DNA of 64,000 bases from Phycisphaeraceae bacterium (lineage in GTDB: Bacteria > Planctomycetota > Phycisphaerae > Phycisphaerales > UBA1924): positions 1 through 64,000 of the forward strand of contig JAHCJE010000004.1 in the NCBI GenBank assembly GCA_026128865.1, in the 5' to 3' direction. Below the pieces are notes generated by a model, which searched no databases, was not told where the DNA came from, and saw nothing but the letters and a program-made list of their open reading frames with translations. Position 1 is the stretch's first letter. Every line of letters begins with the position of its first letter. This document shows positions 24,507-32,029 of the stretch, piece by piece. Made by a program: the position numbers and the translations under genes.

Positions 24507-25904
24507 ATGCTCGCTCACGCACGCACTCGGTATCGCCGCGCTCGTGCCACATCCGCGCTGCTGTCGCTCAGTGCCGGTCTGGCGCTCGCACCCGCCGCGA
24601 TCGCGGACAACACGGGCGGCTCAGCCGTCGTGATCACGGTCGACAAGAAAGACCAGTTCACCGCGAAGGGCCTGTTCCGCTCCACCGACACCGACGATCC
24701 GAAGGACGGGATCAACAAGGACGGGGGCGGGGGTGTCTCGCTCGCCGTGGTCGGCGTGAACTGGTCGTTCAACATCCATCACGTGGTGCAGGGGTGGGAC
24801 CTGGACAAGGACGGTGATGACACGGAAGCCGACGACGGCGCGGAGGCCGCGCAGATCGGCATTGCGGGCAGGCACCTCGACGGCCCGCACGACGACGACG
24901 TCGATCCGAACACCCTCCCGCTCATCAACTCGACGCTCTCGCGCAACATCAAGTACGGCGTGGCAAAGAAACTGGCCGTCTGGGGCGCCACCGAGCACGA
25001 GACGGCCAAGGGCCCGCACTACGACGGCTACGGCGTCGTGTCGATGGTGACGGCGACGCAGGCCCCTCGGCGCGTGAGCGGCGAGGCCATCGTTCGCGCC
25101 AAGCACTCCGGCCGCGCCGCGGACGCCGAGCCGCCCAGCGGCTGGCTCACGGCGGGCGCGTCATCCGGGGCGGGGACCGTCGTCGAGTTCGACCCGTTCA
25201 CGAACGTGCTGACGGTGTTCGCCCCGCGCTTCGACGTGCTCGACCGCGAAGGCGGGCGCACGCTCGGGGTCGATCCGATGTACGCCGACGACCCGATCCT
25301 GAACGTCCCGATCGAGATCATCCAGATGCAACTGGTCGGACACCAGCCCGAGATCGGCTGGGTGTTCGTGCCGATCCGCCCGTTCTGTCTGCTGGGCGGG
25401 CACGACGGGATGGGCATGGAGGGCGTGCTCGGCCGGCTCGTGATCAGCGATCACCGGGCCGCGGGCGGCACGGCGTACGCGCCGTTCCTGCACCTCTCGG
25501 CGGCCGACGGCGCGCCGGGCGAGCCTGAGTCCTCGCGGTTCATGTCCGACTTCATGGGCGTCAATCTCGCCGGCGAGGGCCTGTCCGAGGAGCAGTGGAT
25601 GGAGACCGTCGGCCCCGGCCTGGCGATCCGACCCGAGGGCGACCTCGTGGCGCAGACGGGCGGGTTCACGGCGCACGCCATGCTCCCCGCGACGCTGCTG
25701 CTGACGGTTGTTCCCGCCGAGCCCGACGACCACGGGTGCTCCGCCGACTTCAACGGCGACACGGTGGTGAACACGCTGGACGTGCTCGCATTCCTCAACG
25801 CCTACACCAGCGGGCACTCGTCCGCCGACTTCAACGGCGACACGGTCATCAACACGCTGGACGTGCTGGCCTTCCTGAACGCCTACACGGCTGGCTGCGA
25901 CTGA
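24507..25904 (+). CDS. Secreted dockerin-tagged protein of unknown function
   Basis: A 465-residue protein. The ATG at 24507 follows GGAGGGAG; the frame is open upstream, but the signal peptide SALLSLSAGLALAPAAIAD begins here. The body (about 40-405) is acidic (for example DLDKDGDDTEADDGAEA) with many Asp/Gly turns, which suggests calcium binding. No catalytic motif or known family is recognised. The C-terminal 55 residues are two dockerin repeats opened by C-S-A-D and closed by A-G-C-D, the same tag as on the upstream subtilase. A structural or substrate role in the same extracellular system is possible by shared tag and position. Confidence 0.85.
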   Translation: MLAHARTRYRRARATSALLSLSAGLALAPAAIADNTGGSAVVITVDKKDQFTAKGLFRSTDTDDPKDGINKDGGGGVSLAVVGVNWSFNIHHVVQGWDLDKDGDDTEADDGAEAAQIGIAGRHLDGPHDDDVDPNTLPLINSTLSRNIKYGVAKKLAVWGATEHETAKGPHYDGYGVVSMVTATQAPRRVSGEAIVRAKHSGRAADAEPPSGWLTAGASSGAGTVVEFDPFTNVLTVFAPRFDVLDREGGRTLGVDPMYADDPILNVPIEIIQMQLVGHQPEIGWVFVPIRPFCLLGGHDGMGMEGVLGRLVISDHRAAGGTAYAPFLHLSAADGAPGEPESSRFMSDFMGVNLAGEGLSEEQWMETVGPGLAIRPEGDLVAQTGGFTAHAMLPATLLLTVVPAEPDDHGCSADFNGDTVVNTLDVLAFLNAYTSGHSSADFNGDTVINTLDVLAFLNAYTAGCD

Positions 25905-25928
25905 GGCCGGTGAACAACCACAGCGGGG

Positions 25929-25957
25929 CGGGGCCATGCCAGGCCCCGTCTCGTTTT
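25929..25957 (+). terminator. Hairpin terminator after the dockerin gene
   Basis: The stem CGGGGCC / GGCCCCG with loop ATGCCA is followed 5 nt later by TTTT at 25954-25957. It ends the plus-strand dockerin gene; the opposite strand may use it too, as the tautomerase gene ends nearby. Confidence 0.6.
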
Positions 25958-26012
25958 CAACTTCCTTCCGGTCCTCGTGGCAGGACAGTGCAGCCCCCGA
26001 CTCCGTCGCCCG

Positions 26013-26219
26013 TCAGCCCGAGGCCCGCGCCTTCCACTCCGCTGTCAGCAGGCCCGCGAAGCCCCAGTTCTCCAGGTCCACCTCGTCGATGACAACGTGG
26101 GTGTGCTCGGGCTTCTTGCCGAGCACGCGGCCGAGCGTCGATGTGATCTCGGACACGATCTGGGCCTTCTGCTCGCGGGTCACGCCGTCTCGGGTGATCC
26201 GCACGTTCACGTAGGGCAT
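26013..26219 (-). CDS. 4-oxalocrotonate tautomerase family enzyme
   Basis: A 68-residue protein of the normal size for the family. It begins M-P-Y-V-N-V-R-I, so removal of Met exposes the catalytic Pro1. HTHVVIDEVDLENWGFAG at about 40-57 is the conserved C-terminal strand region. The fold is a small beta-alpha-beta unit that assembles into hexamers and moves protons in keto-enol tautomerisations. The substrate is unknown; there are no catabolic neighbours. The ATG at 26219 has GAGGAGG upstream, which settles it against the longer open frame. Confidence 0.92.
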   Translation of the reverse strand: MPYVNVRITRDGVTREQKAQIVSEITSTLGRVLGKKPEHTHVVIDEVDLENWGFAGLLTAEWKARASG

Positions 26220-26299
26220 GGGTGGCCTCCTCGCGTTTGTGTCGTCAGGGGCGGAGGCCGCGCCGGCCCTCACGCCACGCCGAACGCTACGCTCCCCGC

Positions 26300-27115
26300 G
26301 TGCGATTTACCTTCCTCGGCACCGGCACCTCGGCGGGCGTGCCCGCGATCGGGTGCGCGTGCGCGGTGTGCTCCTCCGCCGACCCGCGCGACCGGCGGCT
26401 GCGCACCAGCGCGTGCCTGCGCTGGACCGACCCCGGCGGCCGCCCGCGCACGCTCCTGCTCGACGCCGGCCCGGACCTCCGACAGCAGGCCCTGCGCGAG
26501 CGCCTCGACCGTCTCGACTCGATCCTCATCACGCACAACCACGTGGACCACGTCTTCGGCCTCGACGAGGTGCGCCGGTTCAACGCGGTGATGAACGCAC
26601 CGATCGACGTGCACGCCGAGCCGCGCGTGCTCGACGACCTGCGCCGCGTGTACCGCCACATCTTCGAGCCGGAGCGCAATGTGCAGCGGTCGTTCGTGGC
26701 CTCGCTCATCCCGCACGCCGTCGGCCCCGCCGAGCCGTTCGACCTGCACGGCCTGCGCGTCATGCCGCTGCGGCTGCTGCACGGTCGGCTGCCGATCCTC
26801 GGCTACCGGATCGAAGCGATCGCTCCGCTCGACGCCCCGTTCCTGCCGCTCGCCTGGTGCACGGACGTCTCGGCGATCCCGCCCGAGACCTGGCCCGCGC
26901 TGCGCGGGCTGCGGACGCTTGTGCTCGATGCGCTGCGGCACCGCCACCACCCGACCCACTTCACGCTGGGCCAGGCCGTCTCCGTGGCGCACGAACTGGC
27001 CGCCGAGCGGACGTACTTCGTGCACATGAGCCACGACCTCGGCCACGCGGACACCGACGCCGACCTGCCGGAGGGCATGGCGCTCGCGCACGACAGATTG
27101 ACGCTCGGACCCTGA
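26300..27115 (+). CDS. PhnP-like metallo-beta-lactamase-fold phosphodiesterase
   Basis: A 271-residue MBL-fold protein of the PhnP / phosphoribosyl cyclic phosphodiesterase group. It starts RFTFLGTGTSAGVPAIGC and has CACAVCSSADPRDRRLRTSA (the Cys pair typical of PhnP), LLLDAGPDLRQQ, the metal motif THNHVDHVFGLDE, and a terminal HMSHDLGHAD. It probably cleaves a cyclic or linear phosphodiester. No phn genes are nearby, so the substrate is open. The GTG at 26300 is chosen from homology and from TACGCT at 26288-26293, 6 nt upstream, with no Shine-Dalgarno. It converges with the serine hydrolase gene 9 bp away. Confidence 0.9.
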   Translation: MRFTFLGTGTSAGVPAIGCACAVCSSADPRDRRLRTSACLRWTDPGGRPRTLLLDAGPDLRQQALRERLDRLDSILITHNHVDHVFGLDEVRRFNAVMNAPIDVHAEPRVLDDLRRVYRHIFEPERNVQRSFVASLIPHAVGPAEPFDLHGLRVMPLRLLHGRLPILGYRIEAIAPLDAPFLPLAWCTDVSAIPPETWPALRGLRTLVLDALRHRHHPTHFTLGQAVSVAHELAAERTYFVHMSHDLGHADTDADLPEGMALAHDRLTLGP

Positions 27116-27124
27116 AAGACGCGA

Positions 27125-29518
27125 TCAATCTCGGGCCGGCGGCTCAAAGATTGAGTCCTCCACTGCCACATTCGGCACCACGCGGTCGTAGATGCCCTCG
27201 AGGCGTCCGACCATGGGGAGATCCATCCACACCCGATGCGGGAACTGAACGCCGTTCACGCTGCGCCAGTCATCGAAGCGGAAGGTGACCGGGTACGGAG
27301 CGCCCATTGCGTTGAAAAGCCGCGTGTCCATCGCGACGGGCAGGCCGGACTTGGCATCAACCTTCATGAGCGTGGGGGATGCACCGTTGCGCTCGAGCCG
27401 GACGACGATCACGGACCGACTGTCGATCTCGCCGCGCGAATCGACCGAGACGCGGTCGAAGGTCCTTGTCCAGTCGCTGACCCAGATCAGTGGGCTTTGG
27501 ACCCGCACCGCTTCGAGCATTTCTTCGGTCAACTCGACGTTGGGCACCGCGGTTGAATCCGACCAGCCGCCGTCGCGACCGACGATGGTATCGCTGCGAC
27601 CAAACCGGCCGAAGTCGAGGGTCGTGCGCATGCGTCCGTCCGAGGTCGCGGTGGTGGTCTCGCGGCCCTCGATCCCGACGTGAACCAGCCGCAGCGAGCC
27701 TTCGGCACGGATCGAGCGGAGTGTCCCGTCGGCATCGGTCGCCCCGGCTCCGCGCACCAATGCGAGCACGCTCTCGACGGTGGGCAACCGATCGCTCTCT
27801 CGCAGGCGCGAGGTCTGCCGGAACTGCGTTTCGTTGCCGTCCTGCACATGCGACATGGCAACGACGCGCCCGCTCTCGTCCCGATCGAACCGGACCTTGA
27901 TCGTGTCCTTCATGCGGAACGCACGCCAGCCGTCTTCATCGGGGGGAGTCAGGTCGTAGATCGCCTCTCCGGGAACCTCGATCCCGAGGCGTCCGTTGTG
28001 GTAGCGCACGCGAACCGTGACGTTCAGCTCGTCGTAGCGATACACGCCAGCGTACTCCTCCGCTTCGGCCTCGGTGATGTCCGCTGGGATCTTGGCGCCC
28101 TCGCGGGGAACCTCGAAGACCATGCCGGCCTGGAAGACCGTCAGGCTGATGACGTGACCGTCCTGCTCGTCGAATCGTACCTTGATCTGGTCGGTGAGGG
28201 CAAACTTGCGCACGCCATGCTCGTCTGGAGGGGCAAGTTCGTAATCAGCTTGTCCGGGCACGTCGAGGAAGAGCCTCCCGCCGCGTTGAGTGACGGTAAA
28301 CCAGGTGTCCTTGAAGGTGCCGAAGTTCGCGAGGTACCTGCCCACGAAGCGTTCCAGGTCTTCCTCGAAGTCCACAGAGTCGGAGATGTCGCCGAACAGC
28401 CCTCGGAACACGACCTGCCTGGAGGACTCCTGCAGTGCGCTCCCGAACTGGTTGACGAGCAGGACGTAGCCCGCGTTCCTGGCGGGGATCATCGCCACCT
28501 GTGCCGTGAACCCGTCGATCCCCCCGGCGTGCTCGACGACATTCTCGCCGTCCCAGGTGCGCAGCATCCAGCCCAGGCCGTAGCCGATGCCGGGCTGCAT
28601 CATCGAATGCTCGCGCCACGTCTCTGCGTGCCGCTCCTCGCTCAGAAGCCGCTTGCCATCGATCGCGCCGCGGCCGAGTTGGAAGAGCACCCACCGGCTC
28701 ATGTCACGCACGCTCGCGTTCACGGAGCCGGCCGGCGCGACGGCGTCGACGCTTCGCATCGGCTGACGAACGAGTTCTCCCTTGCGGCTATCCCACGTGT
28801 ACCCCTTGGCCATCTCAGGGTCGGACTGCGCCTCGGCGGCTGTCGTGTTCGCCGTCGTCATTCCGAGGGGCGCGAAGAGCCTTTGTGAGATCAGCGCGTT
28901 CCATGTCATTCCAGCGGCGTGCGCGGCGGCCTCCCCCGCAGCAAGATACCCGATGTTGTTGTATACGAACTTCGCACCGAGCGGGTGCAGCGGCTCAGCC
29001 CGCGACACGGCCCGGAGGATCTCGTCGCTCGTAACGCTCAGCCCGTACCAGAGCGGCTCCATCGCCGCCAGACCAGAGCGGTGACTCAGCAGATCTCGGA
29101 TTGTCGCTCGAGCGTTCAGGTCTTCGTTCGAGAATCGGAACCCGGGGACGCGCTCGCTCACCAGGTCGTCGAAGCCGAGTTTGCCGTCGTCCGCGAGCAT
29201 TGCGACAAGCGTCGCGGTCATGGCCTTTGTCGTCGAGCCGACCGCGAACCGGGTGTCGGGCGACACGGGAAGCCCGGCTTCCACGTCGGCCTGGCCGAAC
29301 CCGCGCAGCAGCACGACTCGGCCATCGGCGACGACCGCCAGTGCCATCCCGGGTGCGTGCTGCTCGGCACGCTGCTCATCCAGGCGAGTGGCGATCCACT
29401 CCAGCCGCTCTTCGAGCGTCGGCTCGCCTGACCCTGCCGCCACCGCCCCGGAGGCGTCCGCCATCCCGCCGACAGCCACCGCTGCCGCCAGACCGAGAAC
29501 TCCACGAAACCACGCCAT
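27125..29518 (-). CDS. Exported class C beta-lactamase-like serine hydrolase with two repeats and a lipoprotein-sorting-like C-terminal domain
   Basis: A 797-residue secreted protein. The signal peptide ends near residue 28. The serine hydrolase domain (about 34-370) has S-T-T-K at Ser95-Lys98, Y-N-N at 186-188 and H-A-G-G in place of KTG, the set of penicillin-binding-protein/esterase family VIII enzymes. Two homologous modules of about 85 residues follow (about 385-470 and 475-565), each with Y-x-L/D-x-x-PPDE and a later IKVRFD. They resemble the C-terminal DUF3471-type beta module. The last 200 residues look like a LolA/outer-membrane lipoprotein-sorting fold. It may act on peptides, esters or wall fragments; the substrate is unknown. 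Confidence 0.85.
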   Translation of the reverse strand: MAWFRGVLGLAAAVAVGGMADASGAVAAGSGEPTLEERLEWIATRLDEQRAEQHAPGMALAVVADGRVVLLRGFGQADVEAGLPVSPDTRFAVGSTTKAMTATLVAMLADDGKLGFDDLVSERVPGFRFSNEDLNARATIRDLLSHRSGLAAMEPLWYGLSVTSDEILRAVSRAEPLHPLGAKFVYNNIGYLAAGEAAAHAAGMTWNALISQRLFAPLGMTTANTTAAEAQSDPEMAKGYTWDSRKGELVRQPMRSVDAVAPAGSVNASVRDMSRWVLFQLGRGAIDGKRLLSEERHAETWREHSMMQPGIGYGLGWMLRTWDGENVVEHAGGIDGFTAQVAMIPARNAGYVLLVNQFGSALQESSRQVVFRGLFGDISDSVDFEEDLERFVGRYLANFGTFKDTWFTVTQRGGRLFLDVPGQADYELAPPDEHGVRKFALTDQIKVRFDEQDGHVISLTVFQAGMVFEVPREGAKIPADITEAEAEEYAGVYRYDELNVTVRVRYHNGRLGIEVPGEAIYDLTPPDEDGWRAFRMKDTIKVRFDRDESGRVVAMSHVQDGNETQFRQTSRLRESDRLPTVESVLALVRGAGATDADGTLRSIRAEGSLRLVHVGIEGRETTTATSDGRMRTTLDFGRFGRSDTIVGRDGGWSDSTAVPNVELTEEMLEAVRVQSPLIWVSDWTRTFDRVSVDSRGEIDSRSVIVVRLERNGASPTLMKVDAKSGLPVAMDTRLFNAMGAPYPVTFRFDDWRSVNGVQFPHRVWMDLPMVGRLEGIYDRVVPNVAVEDSIFEPPARD

Positions 29519-29671
29519 GACTCACTCCTTGTGCCCCTGGACGCTGCCACGAGGGGCGACTTCAGACTGTATTACCGACTAGAGGTCGAACAGTAGCGGC
29601 CTGCGACTCCAAACTCGCGGTTGAATTCTGTCTCTTCACCGGGAGGCCCCCACGGTCTACCATCCCGCCCC

Positions 29672-30538
29672 ATGGCCAAGACCCGCGAGATCAAGAAGCG
29701 CATTCGGGCGGTCGGCAACATCAAGCGGATCACCCGCACGATGCAGATGATCGCGACGGCGAAGTTCAGCGCGTCCCAGAGCCGCGCTCTGGCCGGCAAG
29801 CCCTACACGAAGGCCGTCTTCGACATCGTCGGCGAACTCGCCCAGTCTGAGGACGCCCGCGCCCACCCCCTTTTCAACGCCGACCGCCCCGGGCAGGAGC
29901 TCACCCTCGTGCTCACCAGCGACCGCGGCCTCTGCGGCCCGTACAACGGCTCGGTCCTCCGGACGGCTCTTAGCCACCTCCGCGCCGACCCCGGGAACAT
30001 GGCAGGCCAGATCGAACTCGTCGGCAAGAAGGGCGTCGCCTTCTTCAAGTTCAACGGCATCCCCGTCGCCAAGCACCACACCGAGTTCGGCGACAAGCCA
30101 GATTTCGAGCAGGTCGCCCGCCTCGCCTCCGATTACGTCTCGCGCTTCCTCGCGGGCGAGGTGCGACGCGTTCGAGTCGTTTACATGCGCTATGTCTCCG
30201 CCGGGCGTCAGGCCCCGGAAGTCATGCAACTCCTCCCCCTGCGTCCGCCCGAAAGCGCGGGCGAGACCTCCGGTCCGCGCATCAACTACGAGTTCAGTCC
30301 CGACGGCGCCGAACTGCTTGATGCTCTTCTCCCGGCAGCCGTCAATGCGCTGCTCTTCCAGGCTTTCAACGATGCCATCGTGAGCGAACACGTCGCGCGG
30401 ATGGTCGCCATGAAGGCCGCGACCGACAACGCCGGCAAGATGGGCAAGGCGCTCACCCGCCGCTTCAACCGCGCCAGGCAGGCCCAGATCACGACGGAAC
30501 TCACCGAGATCATCTCCGGGGCGGCCGCGCTCGAATGA
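29672..30538 (+). CDS. atpG: F-type ATP synthase gamma subunit
   Basis: A 288-residue central-stalk subunit that couples rotation to catalysis in F1. The N-terminal helix TREIKKRIRAVGNIKRITRT and MQMIATAKF are typical, as are LTSDRGLCGPYN and the C-terminal helix with MVAMKAATDNAGKM. Length is normal. The ATG at 29672 begins the family sequence; TACCAT is 8 nt upstream and no Shine-Dalgarno is seen. No other atp gene lies on either side, although gamma normally sits between alpha and beta, so this is either a split operon or an extra copy. It converges with the M16 gene 17 bp away. Confidence 0.94.
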   Translation: MAKTREIKKRIRAVGNIKRITRTMQMIATAKFSASQSRALAGKPYTKAVFDIVGELAQSEDARAHPLFNADRPGQELTLVLTSDRGLCGPYNGSVLRTALSHLRADPGNMAGQIELVGKKGVAFFKFNGIPVAKHHTEFGDKPDFEQVARLASDYVSRFLAGEVRRVRVVYMRYVSAGRQAPEVMQLLPLRPPESAGETSGPRINYEFSPDGAELLDALLPAAVNALLFQAFNDAIVSEHVARMVAMKAATDNAGKMGKALTRRFNRARQAQITTELTEIISGAAALE

Positions 30539-30555
30539 TGCGCTGAGACTCGCGT

Positions 30556-31896
30556 TCACGGCTCCGCCCGCACTACAACTCGTACTGCCGCCTCCGGCAC
30601 CTCGTGCCGAGCAAAGGCTTCTCGTACCCGTGCCGCGGTGATGGTCGCGTACCCCTCTCTCACCCCCGCCACCTGCTCCGGCGTGTGCCCTCTGTAGGTC
30701 ATCTGCGCCAGCCGAGCCGACCAGGCCGACGGGTCCGCCAACTGCCGATCGATCATCTCGAGCAGCCTCGCTCGCGCGGTCTCCAACTCCTGCGCCGTAG
30801 GTCCAGCCCGCGCGAACTCGTCAAGTTCCCGATCGATCCGCTCCAGCACGCGCCCCTCCGACCCCGGCGTGCACGACACCGCCACCCAGACCAGCCCGAA
30901 TCCCGGATGTTCGACGCCCGGTGCGGCCCCCACGCGCACCCCCGCCTCATCCGCGCCCGCTTCCTTGAGTACGTTCGGCAGTCGCTGCGAGAGCGCCTCC
31001 GCGCCAATGTGCAGCGCACGCACGTCGTCCAGACATTCGAGGTCCGCGCCGAAGAATCCTCGCATCGCCATCGACTCTTTCGTCCCCGATGGCGCGCGCG
31101 CCATCCCTTTCAGCGGGCCGCGCGGCCGTTCGATCTGCCGCAGCCCGTCGAGGGTCTCTTGCCCGATCCGCTCCCGTGCCGCCAGCCGACCGATCGTCTC
31201 GACGATCCCCTCGAAGGCCACTTCGCGCGTCACCCCGCCCGCCACGGCCATCTCCACGGGCGAATCCGTCAGGCGCAACCTCAGCCAGGTGAGCGCGCTC
31301 TCGGCAACGATCGCGCGCACACGTTCCTCGCTCACCGGGAGCGTGCGTGGATCGCGCTCCGGGTGCAGTGTCTCGCTCACGAGTCGCCGGAAGACCGCCT
31401 GCGCGTCCGTGGCACGCTCCCCGTGGATCACAAGCTCCGCCGAACGCCACGACGCCAGCGCGCCCGCGTCGATCCGGGCATCCGTCAGCATCGCTCGCAG
31501 GGCGTCGAACGCCAATCCCGCGCGTCCGGACTCACCCGTCAGCGTGAGGACGATCGCATCACCCGTCGCCCGTGCCTCGACGATCACGCCCTCGCGTTCC
31601 GCCGCTGCACGCGCACCTGTCCCGTCGCTCCACGCCGCCGCTGCCGCCGCGCTCAGCCCGCGGGTCTCTTCCGTCTCGTGCAGCTCCCCGCCCGCGAGCG
31701 TCACGGTGATCGCGAACCGCGCGCCATCCCGGTGTACGTAGTGCGCCCTTGCCCCGTTCTCAAGCCACGCCGACCACACCCCGCTCGCCACGTGCCGACT
31801 GATCTCGGCGACCCGCGCGGGCTCCTGCGCCATCGCTCCAGCTCCGGCGCACGCCAGCACTCCACACACGCAACTCAGCAGCAACCACGCACGCAT
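30556..31896 (-). CDS. Exported M16-like peptidase homologue without zinc motif
   Basis: A 446-residue protein with a signal peptide (LLLSCVCGVLACAGAGAMAQ). The order of elements follows M16 (insulinase/pitrilysin) domains: LENGARAHYVHRDGARFAIT, AGGELHETEETRGLSAAAA, then a second half ending TAARVREAFARH. The catalytic HxxEH, which should follow the first strands as in H-F-L-E-H, is absent. It therefore resembles the inactive partner subunits of M16 heterodimers or bc1 core proteins. A catalytic partner is not adjacent. It probably works in the periplasm. Its gene precedes nothing cotranscribed downstream. Confidence 0.78.
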   Translation of the reverse strand: MRAWLLLSCVCGVLACAGAGAMAQEPARVAEISRHVASGVWSAWLENGARAHYVHRDGARFAITVTLAGGELHETEETRGLSAAAAAAWSDGTGARAAAEREGVIVEARATGDAIVLTLTGESGRAGLAFDALRAMLTDARIDAGALASWRSAELVIHGERATDAQAVFRRLVSETLHPERDPRTLPVSEERVRAIVAESALTWLRLRLTDSPVEMAVAGGVTREVAFEGIVETIGRLAARERIGQETLDGLRQIERPRGPLKGMARAPSGTKESMAMRGFFGADLECLDDVRALHIGAEALSQRLPNVLKEAGADEAGVRVGAAPGVEHPGFGLVWVAVSCTPGSEGRVLERIDRELDEFARAGPTAQELETARARLLEMIDRQLADPSAWSARLAQMTYRGHTPEQVAGVREGYATITAARVREAFARHEVPEAAVRVVVRAEP

Positions 31897-32029
31897 CGAC
31901 GACCCTCGTACTCCCTACCGTCGCACCGGCGGCCCGTTGCACGCCGCGGGCATCAGGGTACCTCACCACGCCGTGGAGGTTTCTCCTTCCGTGCTGCCTC
32001 CAACGCTCGCGACCCGCGCTCGATCGAGA

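Noticed and set aside
20397-25904. Cellulosome-like gene cluster
   Set aside because: Dockerin-type tags are present, but no cohesin, scaffoldin or glycoside hydrolase is encoded here.
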